Assembly: GCA_015548865.1 (NCBI GenBank)
Contig: JADMXW010000009.1
Location: forward strand, 124,001-188,000
Reading direction: 5' to 3'
DNA length: 64,000 nucleotides
Source: Serratia marcescens
GTDB taxonomy: Bacteria > Pseudomonadota > Gammaproteobacteria > Enterobacterales > Enterobacteriaceae
The stretch's first letter is position 1. Every line of letters begins with the position of its first letter. A program made the translations under genes and the position numbers. The notes beneath the pieces were generated by a model, which worked only from the letters and a program-made list of their open reading frames with translations, was not told where the DNA came from and searched no databases. Below are positions 57,456-64,000 of this stretch, in pieces.

Positions 57456-58991
57456 GTGCAGAGAAAACCGCTTGAAGGCTCGGCTCTTGCCTGGATGACC
57501 GTCGCGCTATCCTTAGCGACTTTTATGCAGGTGCTGGATTCGACCATCGCTAACGTGGCTATCCCCACAATTGCCGGTAACCTGGGAGCATCAAACTCTC
57601 AGGGCACTTGGGTGATCACGTCATTTGGGGTAGCCAATGCGATTTCTATCCCCATTACCGGTTGGCTTGCCAAACGTATTGGTGAGGTGCGCCTGTTTCT
57701 GTGGGCAACAGGATTGTTTGCTTTCACCTCATGGCTGTGCGGTGTGTCCACCAGTCTGGAAATGCTGATTTTTGCCCGTGTACTTCAGGGGATTGTCGCG
57801 GGTCCGTTGATTCCTCTGTCGCAAAGCTTGTTGCTGAGCAACTACCCGCCAGCTCGACGCAGTATTGCATTGGCGCTCTGGTCAATGACGGTGGTGGTGG
57901 CCCCCATTTGCGGCCCCATTCTCGGCGGCTGGATCAGCGATAATTATCACTGGGGTTGGATCTTCTTTATCAACGTGCCGTTAGGCATTTTGGTTGTGGT
58001 CATCGCAATGCAAACGTTGAAAGGGCGCGAAACCAAAACCGAAATACGGCCAATCGATACCATTGGTCTGGCACTATTGATTGTCGGGATCGGCAGCTTG
58101 CAAATGATGCTAGACCGCGGCAAAGAGCTAGACTGGTTCAGTTCCAACGAGATTATCATTTTGACTGTGGTGGCGGTGGTCGCCATTGCCTTCCTGATTG
58201 TCTGGGAGCTGACCGATGACCATCCTGTGGTGGATTTGTCGCTGTTTAAATCGCGTAACTTCACCATTGGCTGCTTGTGTATCAGCCTGGCCTATATGTT
58301 CTATTTTGGTTCAATCGTGTTGTTACCGCAGCTATTGCAAACGGTCTATGGCTATACCGCAACCTGGGCAGGGTTTGCCTCAGCGCCAGTCGGGCTGATG
58401 CCCGTGCTGCTCTCCCCGATAATAGGACGCTTTGCACCGCGTTTGGATATGCGTAAGCTGGTAACATTCAGTTTCATCATGTATGCCGTGTGCTTTTATT
58501 GGCGTGCGTATACCTTTGAACCGGGAATGGGTTTCGGTGCGTCTGCCTGGCCGCAATTTGTGCAAGGGTTCGCGGTGGCCTGCTTCTTTATGCCTCTCAC
58601 CACTATTACGCTTTCCGGGTTACCCCCAGAGCGACTGGCGGCAGCATCAAGCCTTTCGAACTTTGCGCGTACGCTGGCTGGCTCCATCGGCACCTCGATC
58701 ACCACAACATTGTGGACACAGCGTGAATCGCTGCACCACGCACATCTCACCGAATCAATAACACCTTACAATCCCATCGCGCAGGAATCCTATCAGCAGT
58801 TGATGGGGATGGGGATGAGTGAGAAGCAGGCTTCAGCCTACATAGCCCAACAGATAACTAATCAAGGGTTGATTATTTCGGCCAATGAAATCTTTTGGGC
58901 AGCGGCAGCGGTCTTCTTGGTACTGATGATATTGGTCTGGTTTGCGCGGCCACCGTTTACAACCGGGGGCGGAGGCGGCGGCGCTCACTGA
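57456..58991 (+). CDS. emrB: Multidrug efflux MFS transporter EmrB
   Basis: 511 residues (E. coli 512), DHA2 family with 14 helices. LDSTIANVAIPTIAGNLG (motif D1), GWLAKRIGEVRLFL (motif A) and LWSMTVVVAPICGPILGGWIS (motif C, ~150-170) are clear. Proton-driven efflux with EmrA and TolC. It lies 17 bp after emrA and ends with a glycine-rich tail (GGGGGGAH). Start is GTG with a CAGGAG site. Confidence 0.97.
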   Translation: MQRKPLEGSALAWMTVALSLATFMQVLDSTIANVAIPTIAGNLGASNSQGTWVITSFGVANAISIPITGWLAKRIGEVRLFLWATGLFAFTSWLCGVSTSLEMLIFARVLQGIVAGPLIPLSQSLLLSNYPPARRSIALALWSMTVVVAPICGPILGGWISDNYHWGWIFFINVPLGILVVVIAMQTLKGRETKTEIRPIDTIGLALLIVGIGSLQMMLDRGKELDWFSSNEIIILTVVAVVAIAFLIVWELTDDHPVVDLSLFKSRNFTIGCLCISLAYMFYFGSIVLLPQLLQTVYGYTATWAGFASAPVGLMPVLLSPIIGRFAPRLDMRKLVTFSFIMYAVCFYWRAYTFEPGMGFGASAWPQFVQGFAVACFFMPLTTITLSGLPPERLAAASSLSNFARTLAGSIGTSITTTLWTQRESLHHAHLTESITPYNPIAQESYQQLMGMGMSEKQASAYIAQQITNQGLIISANEIFWAAAAVFLVLMILVWFARPPFTTGGGGGGAH

Positions 58992-59047
58992 GAGAATTAG
59001 CCTACAGGCTAAAACATGACAGCGTGATTTATGTTTATAGCTGAGTA

Positions 59048-59287
59048 AGGTTTCGTGCGCGATCACACCCGTGTCTATCTACCACTTGCATGGCACGCGC
59101 CCGACGAGGGGAATGCAATCACCCATTCCCCTCGACCCCAGGCTATTTGCGCAATGTCGCCGCTTCGCGATACCTTCGGAAACAGCTGGTGCCGGACGGA
59201 CCGCCCCCGACGCGGCGGGGACTTTCGCAGCATCCATGCTGCTCATCCTGGCCCCATCTTTTTCCTCAGCGCCATTGGACGCGGGAG
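59048..59287 (+). repeat. Intergenic repeat, copy B (about 240 bp)
   Basis: Second copy of the repeat at 40120-40370, same orientation, again between convergent genes (emrB and yfiF, a 338-bp gap). Predicted stems match those of copy A by position but with different bases: CGAGGGGAATG/CATTCCCCTCG (59105-59115, 59124-59134), CCCCG/CGGGG (59205-59209, 59216-59220) and GCAGCAT/ATGCTGC (59227-59242). Overlapping open frames such as MARARRGECN are not conserved between copies in length or frame. Confidence 0.85.
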
Positions 59288-59329
59288 GTCAAAACAAAAC
59301 CCCAGTCTGCCAGTTCGTTCTCTAACGCA

Positions 59330-60721
59330 TCACTCTTCAGTGATGCTGTGCTGCCGCCACCATTCTGCCAGCAAAATACCCGTCGCAACGGAAATATTCA
59401 GGCTTTCCACTTTCCCCGTCCCCCCGATAGACAGCGGCAAATCGCCCTGCTGCCAGGTGCTGTCCGTCAGGCCATCACCTTCATGTCCCACCACCAATAC
59501 CACTTTCTTCGGCAATGCGGTTTGTGCCAGCGGCTGACCTTTGTGACTGGATGTCGTCGCGATGATATAACCCGCAGCGCGGAAGGCATCCAGAGCCGAA
59601 GGGAAACTATCGGTTTGAATGGCATTCACATGCTCAGCACCGCCTTCTGCCGTGCGCACAGCTGCGCCAGATTCCAGCAACGACGGATCGTGAATCAGCA
59701 CACCTTCGACACCAAAATGCGCGCAAGAACGCACGATACCGCCCAGATTATGCGGGTTACCCACATCTTCCAGCGCCAACACACAATCCGTTTCCTTCGT
59801 CTGTGCCAGTGCCAGATAATCATTCACATCGGAGCCCTGGCGTTTCTTGATCAGGAAGCACACACCGCCGTGGTGATCGGTACCAGACGCCTTGGTAAGT
59901 TCTTCATCATCCACCACATGGTAGGCTTTACGGTTCGCTGCCATCCAGCGTAACGCTTCACGGAAACGCGGCGTTACCTCTTGCAAGAACCAGGCGCGCA
60001 CAATGGCATCCGGACGGTTGTTAAACAGCGCCTGACAGGCGTTTTCACCATAAACACGCGTCTCCTCCTGACGCTGGCGACGAATCTGCCCTGGATCGAG
60101 ACGACTCTTGCCCACAATCCCGCCATGGTCGGGTGTCTCTGCGGCATCCGGTGCACGCGACACCGTTTTCCACGGTGAATCACTGCCGCGACCATAATCT
60201 GCACGATCATCGCGCCCAGCGTTGTCGTTATTGCGGTGCGGATTTTCACGCACATAGCGCGGGTTCATGTCACGCGGATCGCGTGGCTTGGTACGCCCAT
60301 CTTTATCGCGGTTGTCGCGATTATCGCGCGGCTTGCCGCGACCGTCTGTATCACGGTTGTCACGAGATGCATACGGCTTACTACGCCCCTCTTTATCACG
60401 GTTGTCGCGAGATTCGTACGGCTTTCTGCGCCCCTCTTTATCACGGTTATCGCGAGATTCGTACGGCTTGCTGCGACCCTCTTTATCACGGTTATCGCGA
60501 GATTCGTACGGCTTGTTACGTCCGTCTTTATCACGGTTGTCGCGAGATTCGTACGGCTTGTTACGTCCGTCTTTATCACGGTTGTCGCGCCGCCCCGTTT
60601 TTTCGTTATCATTACGGCGATCGCGCGCTCCGTCTCCGGTACGCGAATTTTTCTTTTCGTCCTCGTTACGGACGTACATCACGCGGACCTTTCCGCTCTT
60701 ACTACCCGCTGAATCGCTCAT
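59330..60721 (-). CDS. yfiF: YfiF, SpoU-family RNA methyltransferase-like protein
   Basis: 463 residues from [10 protein letters not shown] at 60721 with a GGAG site; E. coli YfiF has 345, and the extra length is a repeat-rich N-terminus. The C-terminal SPOUT domain (~295-455) is complete: [19 protein letters not shown] (motif 1), [13 protein letters not shown] (motif 2) and [17 protein letters not shown] (motif 3). A substrate-binding domain (L30e-like, from ~225) precedes it. The first ~205 residues are Arg/Asp/Lys-rich with repeats of [15 protein letters not shown] and probably bind RNA. The RNA target is unknown. Confidence 0.93.
   Translation of the reverse strand: MSDSAGSKSGKVRVMYVRNEDEKKNSRTGDGARDRRNDNEKTGRRDNRDKDGRNKPYESRDNRDKDGRNKPYESRDNRDKEGRSKPYESRDNRDKEGRRKPYESRDNRDKEGRSKPYASRDNRDTDGRGKPRDNRDNRDKDGRTKPRDPRDMNPRYVRENPHRNNDNAGRDDRADYGRGSDSPWKTVSRAPDAAETPDHGGIVGKSRLDPGQIRRQRQEETRVYGENACQALFNNRPDAIVRAWFLQEVTPRFREALRWMAANRKAYHVVDDEELTKASGTDHHGGVCFLIKKRQGSDVNDYLALAQTKETDCVLALEDVGNPHNLGGIVRSCAHFGVEGVLIHDPSLLESGAAVRTAEGGAEHVNAIQTDSFPSALDAFRAAGYIIATTSSHKGQPLAQTALPKKVVLVVGHEGDGLTDSTWQQGDLPLSIGGTGKVESLNISVATGILLAEWWRQHSITEE
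60301..60589 (-). repeat. 45-bp coding tandem repeat in yfiF
   Basis: The word CTTTATCACGG or a close variant recurs at 60301, 60346, 60391, 60436, 60481, 60526 and 60571, an exact 45-base period. Each unit encodes 15 residues of type RDNRDK(D/E)GR-x-KPYES. The last two units near 60481-60589 are almost identical in DNA, and units to the left are more diverged. Copy-number change by slippage would keep the frame. Confidence 0.9.
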
Positions 60722-61022
60722 TATTTTCTCCACCAACGCGCTGGCGCGAAGATTACCTGATGTACACCCGCGACGCTACCGACTTCGGGTATAAAAGCAG
60801 AGTTTCCGTGACGCATCGGCGAACGATGACACCGAAACCAGAACCACAACGGTGATGTCTATTGTAATCATTGAGGAAACCACGTTGTCTCCCCTAGCAT
60901 TCATCACCATAATACGTTTACGCTTTTGCAACATGCTGTTGTTTTTGAACCTGCCCTTTGGTTATGTCACAACGTTAACCACAGCACATCTATTTTAGCC
61001 GTTTTATGATTTGAGGTCGCCT
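60722..61022. other. yfiF-trxC divergent region, 301 bp
   Basis: No gene. It should contain the promoters of both. In E. coli trxC is OxyR-controlled; I cannot identify an OxyR site by eye here. The trxC start has a GAGG site. Confidence 0.35.
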
Positions 61023-61442
61023 ATGAACACGGTATGCGAATCCTGCCACACCATGAATCGTTTGCCTGAAGAACGCCTTCACGACCACCCCAAATGTGGC
61101 CGCTGTGGCAGTGCGCTGTTTTCTGGTGATGTGATCAATGCCACCAGCGCCACATTCGATACGTTGTTGCAAGACGCCCTGCCAGTAGTCGTGGACTTTT
61201 GGGCTCCTTGGTGTGGTCCCTGTGTCGCCTTTGCCCCGATCTTTACTGCGGTAGCGCAAGAGCGTGCGGGAAGCGTTCGCTTTATTAAAGTGAACACCGA
61301 AGCTGAGCCCGAATTAAGCGCGCGTTTTCGCATTCGCAGTATTCCGACACTGATGGTGTTTAAGCAGGGCAAGCCGGTAGATATCATGAGTGGCGCTCTG
61401 CCGAAAACGCCGTTTGAAAACTGGTTAGATGAAACGATTTGA
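61023..61442 (+). CDS. trxC: Thioredoxin 2
   Basis: 139 residues from [13 protein letters not shown] at 61023, the E. coli length; the reading from 61011 adds four residues without need. N-terminal zinc-binding domain with two CxxC pairs (CESC at 5-8 and CGRC at 25-28). Thioredoxin fold with the active site WAPWCGPC (~58-65) and the cis-proline SIPTLMVF. Zinc-redox thioredoxin induced by oxidative stress in E. coli. Order trxC-tapT-patZ as in E. coli. Confidence 0.97.
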   Translation: MNTVCESCHTMNRLPEERLHDHPKCGRCGSALFSGDVINATSATFDTLLQDALPVVVDFWAPWCGPCVAFAPIFTAVAQERAGSVRFIKVNTEAEPELSARFRIRSIPTLMVFKQGKPVDIMSGALPKTPFENWLDETI

Positions 61443-61461
61443 GTAGTTGAACAATGTAATA

Positions 61462-61484
61462 AAAGCCGCACTGGGGCTTTCTGT
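61462..61484 (+). terminator. Weak terminator after trxC
   Basis: AAAGCC (61462-61467) pairs with GGCTTT (61475-61480), then CTGT; the T-run is poor, so termination may be partial. Confidence 0.5.
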
Positions 61485-61527
61485 ACTCCGGTGCGTCTAG
61501 TAGAATAACGCTTTTTAGCGACCCCTC

Positions 61528-62226
61528 ATGCGCGATAATGCTGTTCTTCGTTTACGCCAGCACCGGCTGGAACTCTCCACCCGCCCTTTTCGGGCTAGAG
61601 GTTGCCGTGTTGTGCGTTGTCAACACTGCCTGCTGCCGGTAAAAAATTGTCTGTGTGACACTATCACCCCTCATTCGGCCCGCAGCCGTTTCTGTTTGAT
61701 CATGTTCGATACCGAGCCGTTAAAACCCAGCAATACCGGTCGCCTGATTGCCGATATTCTGCCCGATACCCAGGCATTCCTGTGGTCACGCACTGAGCCT
61801 GATCCGGCCTGGCTGGCGGCACTGCAAACCTCGGACTATCAGCCCTATCTGGTTTTTCTTGCGGATGAAACCGAGCCTGCACGCCAGGTATTGCACCAAC
61901 TGCCAGATGATGCCAAGCCACCGCTGTTCGTTTTACTGGATGGCACATGGCCGGAAGCGCGTAAGATGTTTCGCAAAAGCCCTTATCTTGATGTACTACC
62001 CATTCTGTCACTTGCCGTTGAATCACTCTCTCGCTACCAACTGCGCGAAGCAAGTAGCGCTGGACAACACTGCACAGCGGAAATTGCTGCCGCGCTGTTG
62101 CAACAGGCAGGTGATAACCGTGCCAGCCAAGGGTTGCTCAATCACTTCGAGCGCTTTCGCCAACGCTATCTGGCCGGTAAAGCACATCGCCCTGAGCAGG
62201 AAATTTCATCGACTGTCACAGCATAA
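61528..62226 (+). CDS. tapT: tRNA-uridine aminocarboxypropyltransferase (DTW family)
   Basis: 232 residues. In E. coli TapT (YfiP) makes acp3U at tRNA position 47 from S-adenosylmethionine. A cysteine cluster CRVVRCQHCLLPVKNCLC (~26-44) probably binds zinc, and the family motif D-x-T-W is in VLLDGTWPEARKMF (~144-157). The C-terminus has LRE...EIAAALLQQ. ATG at 61528. The next gene starts 51 bp downstream on the same strand. Confidence 0.93.
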   Translation: MRDNAVLRLRQHRLELSTRPFRARGCRVVRCQHCLLPVKNCLCDTITPHSARSRFCLIMFDTEPLKPSNTGRLIADILPDTQAFLWSRTEPDPAWLAALQTSDYQPYLVFLADETEPARQVLHQLPDDAKPPLFVLLDGTWPEARKMFRKSPYLDVLPILSLAVESLSRYQLREASSAGQHCTAEIAAALLQQAGDNRASQGLLNHFERFRQRYLAGKAHRPEQEISSTVTA

Positions 62227-62276
62227 ACGGATAAAAACCGCTATGATTCAGCTCTCTGTCCTGTCGGGAGCGAGCT

Positions 62277-64000
62277 ATGAGTCAGCGCGGATTAGAAGCG
62301 TTATTAAGGCCAAAATCGATCGCCGTGCTGGGTGCATCGGAGAAACCGGGACGAGCCGGTTTTCTTATGATGCAAAACCTGCTGGGCGGTTTCTTCACCG
62401 GCCCAATCCTGCCCGTTACACCCAAATACCGTGCAGTCTGTGGCGTACTTGCTTATCCCGATGTGGCAAATCTCCCCGTCACTCCCGATTTGGCAGTCCT
62501 CTGTACCCATGCCAGTCGCAATCTGATGCTGTTGGAAGCGTTGGGTCAGCGCGGTTGTAAAACCGCCATTATTCTCTCTTCCCCCCCCGCACAGGCGGAG
62601 GAACTCAAAGCCTGCGCCAGCCGCTATGCCATGCGTCTGTTGGGGCCTAACAGTCTGGGGATACTGGCACCGTGGCAAGGTTTCAATGCCAGCTTCTCTC
62701 CCGTGCCAATAGTCAAAGGAAAGCTGGCGTTTATTTCTCAGTCAGCCGCTGTTTCCAATACTATTCTCGACTGGGCGCAGCAGAGAGGTATCGGATTTTC
62801 CTACTTCATCGCGCTGGGGGATAGCCTGGATATCGATGTGGATGACGTGCTCGACTTTCTGGCGCGTGACGGTAAAACCAGCGCTATTTTATTGCATCTG
62901 GAGCAGCTTAAAGATGCCCGGCGTTTTCTCTCCGCCGCGCGCAGCGCTGCCAGAAATAAGCCCATCCTGGTTATCAAGAGCGGCCGAACGCCGCTTGCTC
63001 AGCAGTTATTGCACGGGAACCAGCTCGGATTGGATGCTGCCTACGATGCTGCTATCCAGCGTGCCGGATTACTGCGCGTACGAGACACACACGAGCTGTT
63101 CTCCGCAGTGGAAACGCTGAGCCATCTGCGTCCATTGCGCGGTGAGCGTTTGCTGATTGTCAGTAACGGCGCATCTCCAGCAGCACAGGCGCTTGATCAA
63201 CTGCTTAGCAGGCAGGGAAAACTGGCGACATTGACTGAACAAACGCAGCAAAAGCTGCGTGATGTATTACCCGAGGACGTCCACATCGGAAACCCGCTCG
63301 ATCTGCGCGACGATGCGACCGCTGCGCGCTATCTCAGTACATTTTCAGTATTGCTCGACAGCGATGACTACGATGCCTTGCTGATCATCCACGCGCCGAG
63401 TGCAGCAGCACCTGGCACAGAAAGCGCACAACAGTTGATTGCCTGCTGCCAGGCACATCCGCGTGGCAAACGCATCACCTTACTCACCAACTGGTGTGGT
63501 GAATATTCCTCTCAAGAGGCGCGTCGTCTGTTCAATGAGGCAGGTATTCCCACCTACCGCACACCTGAAGGTGCAGTCACTGCATTTATGCATATCGTGG
63601 AATACCGGCGCAACCAGAAGCAACTGATGGAAACGCCTGCCCTGCCGCACGATCTCGGCATCAACGCCAGTCAGGCACACCAACTGATTCATCAGGCGTT
63701 GAGCGACGGGGTGGCACAACTTGATACCCACGAAGTTCAACCGATTTTGCAGGCCTATGGGCTGAACACTTTGCCGACATGGATTGCCAGCGACAGCGCT
63801 GAAGCCGTACATATTGCCGAACAAATTGGTTATCCAGTCGCTATCAAACTGCGTTCGCCGGATATCCCGCACAAATCCGAAGTGCAAGGGGTGATGCTCT
63901 ACCTACGCACTGCCCATGAAGTCCAGCAAGCAGCCGATGCGATTATTGATCGTGTCAAACGCGCCTATCCTCAGGCGCGAATTCATGGGCTATTGGTGCA
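62277..64000 (+). CDS. patZ: Protein lysine acetyltransferase PatZ, 3' end outside window
   Basis: 574 codons are visible of about 886 in E. coli (Pka, YfiQ); the frame is open to the window edge. PatZ acetylates and inactivates acetyl-CoA synthetase and other proteins. The visible part is the acyl-CoA-synthetase (NDP-forming)-like region: MSQRGLEALLRPKSIAVLGAS, RLLGPNSLGILAPWQG, ISQSAAVSNTILDWAQQRG and the ATP-grasp beginning LDTHEVQPILQAYGLNTLPTW. The first region carries SQSAAVS where active synthetases use a catalytic histidine further on. The C-terminal GNAT domain lies beyond the window. ATG at 62277 with a GGAG site. Confidence 0.95.
   Translation, partial: MSQRGLEALLRPKSIAVLGASEKPGRAGFLMMQNLLGGFFTGPILPVTPKYRAVCGVLAYPDVANLPVTPDLAVLCTHASRNLMLLEALGQRGCKTAIILSSPPAQAEELKACASRYAMRLLGPNSLGILAPWQGFNASFSPVPIVKGKLAFISQSAAVSNTILDWAQQRGIGFSYFIALGDSLDIDVDDVLDFLARDGKTSAILLHLEQLKDARRFLSAARSAARNKPILVIKSGRTPLAQQLLHGNQLGLDAAYDAAIQRAGLLRVRDTHELFSAVETLSHLRPLRGERLLIVSNGASPAAQALDQLLSRQGKLATLTEQTQQKLRDVLPEDVHIGNPLDLRDDATAARYLSTFSVLLDSDDYDALLIIHAPSAAAPGTESAQQLIACCQAHPRGKRITLLTNWCGEYSSQEARRLFNEAGIPTYRTPEGAVTAFMHIVEYRRNQKQLMETPALPHDLGINASQAHQLIHQALSDGVAQLDTHEVQPILQAYGLNTLPTWIASDSAEAVHIAEQIGYPVAIKLRSPDIPHKSEVQGVMLYLRTAHEVQQAADAIIDRVKRAYPQARIHGLLV

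Noticed and set aside
59055..59953. Open frames crossing repeat copy B into yfiF antisense
   Set aside because: The frames differ between the two repeat copies and the stem changes fit folding rather than codon conservation.
60301..60589. CRISPR-like periodicity
   Set aside because: Units are contiguous with no unique spacers and lie inside a coding frame; no cas genes are nearby.
60236..60855. Long open frames on the plus strand opposite yfiF
   Set aside because: They arise because the 45-bp repeat is a multiple of three and lacks stops in several frames. Their predicted proteins are repetitive mirror sequences without ribosome sites, whereas the minus-strand frame continues into a full SPOUT domain.

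Overview
The window is a piece of a chromosome from an enterobacterium. Nearly every gene outside the first 9.5 kb has a close, full-length counterpart in Escherichia coli K-12 as I remember it (proBA, crl, frsA, gpt, pepD, dinB, dpaA, gmhA, fadE, atoSC-atoDAEB, proVWX, emrAB, trxC, patZ). Methionine-salvage and ureide genes, two intergenic repeat families and the absence of phoE between crl and proB point to a plant- or insect-associated group such as Pectobacteriaceae (Dickeya, Pectobacterium, Brenneria) rather than Escherichia. The genus is an inference; no 16S or other marker is present.

Layout. (1) 1-9537 is an integrated accessory element next to a tRNA-Thr(CGT) gene (9538-9613, minus), the thrW-proA position that is also a known integration site in E. 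coli. It carries a partial XRE-type regulator, a two-gene Gabija-type anti-phage system (GajA-like OLD/TOPRIM nuclease and GajB-like UvrD helicase, 511-4763), two unrecognised genes, a candidate P4-type replication origin, a P4-alpha-like SF3 helicase, a small unknown protein and an AlpA-like regulator. No integrase lies at the tRNA end. (2) 9802-24610 is core: proBA, crl, frsA, gpt, pepD, dinB with a LexA box, an XRE/MmyB-like regulator, a YafE-like methyltransferase, dpaA, yafJ, gmhA and fadE with a FadR-like operator. (3) 24799-32126 is the acetoacetate / short-chain fatty acid system: the AtoSC two-component pair, then atoDAEB behind a clear sigma-54 promoter and a long palindrome in the AtoC position. 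(4) 32127-33668 holds two hairpins, a MITE-like repeat and an AT-rich foreign gene for a protein with an F-box-like motif. (5) 33669-40048 is methionine salvage: mtnK/mtnA divergent, mtnBCD, mtnE and the omega-amidase, with MetJ box arrays in both divergent promoters. (6) 40436-48699 is ureide catabolism: allantoate amidohydrolase, ureidoglycine-glyoxylate aminotransferase, a polar amino-acid-type ABC transporter, an RpiR-type regulator and a divergent AtzG/AtzE-type pair (HpxX/HpxY). Matching 16-bp palindromes lie in both control regions. (7) 49212-58991 is proVWX, a YgaY-like MFS carrier, ygaZH and mprA-emrAB. (8) 59330-64000 is yfiF (with a 45-bp coding tandem repeat), trxC, tapT and the 5' part of patZ.

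The genes form self-contained modules. AtoSC senses and switches on uptake and thiolysis of acetoacetate. The mtn genes return methylthioribose to methionine under MetJ. The hpx-type cluster imports and breaks down a ureide for nitrogen. ProU imports osmoprotectants.

The most unusual items are: the Gabija pair with acidic inserts in both subunits inside a P4-like element lacking an integrase; the F-box-like gene beside a MITE-like repeat; and a 240-250-bp intergenic repeat present twice, whose two copies keep the same predicted stems through compensating base changes.
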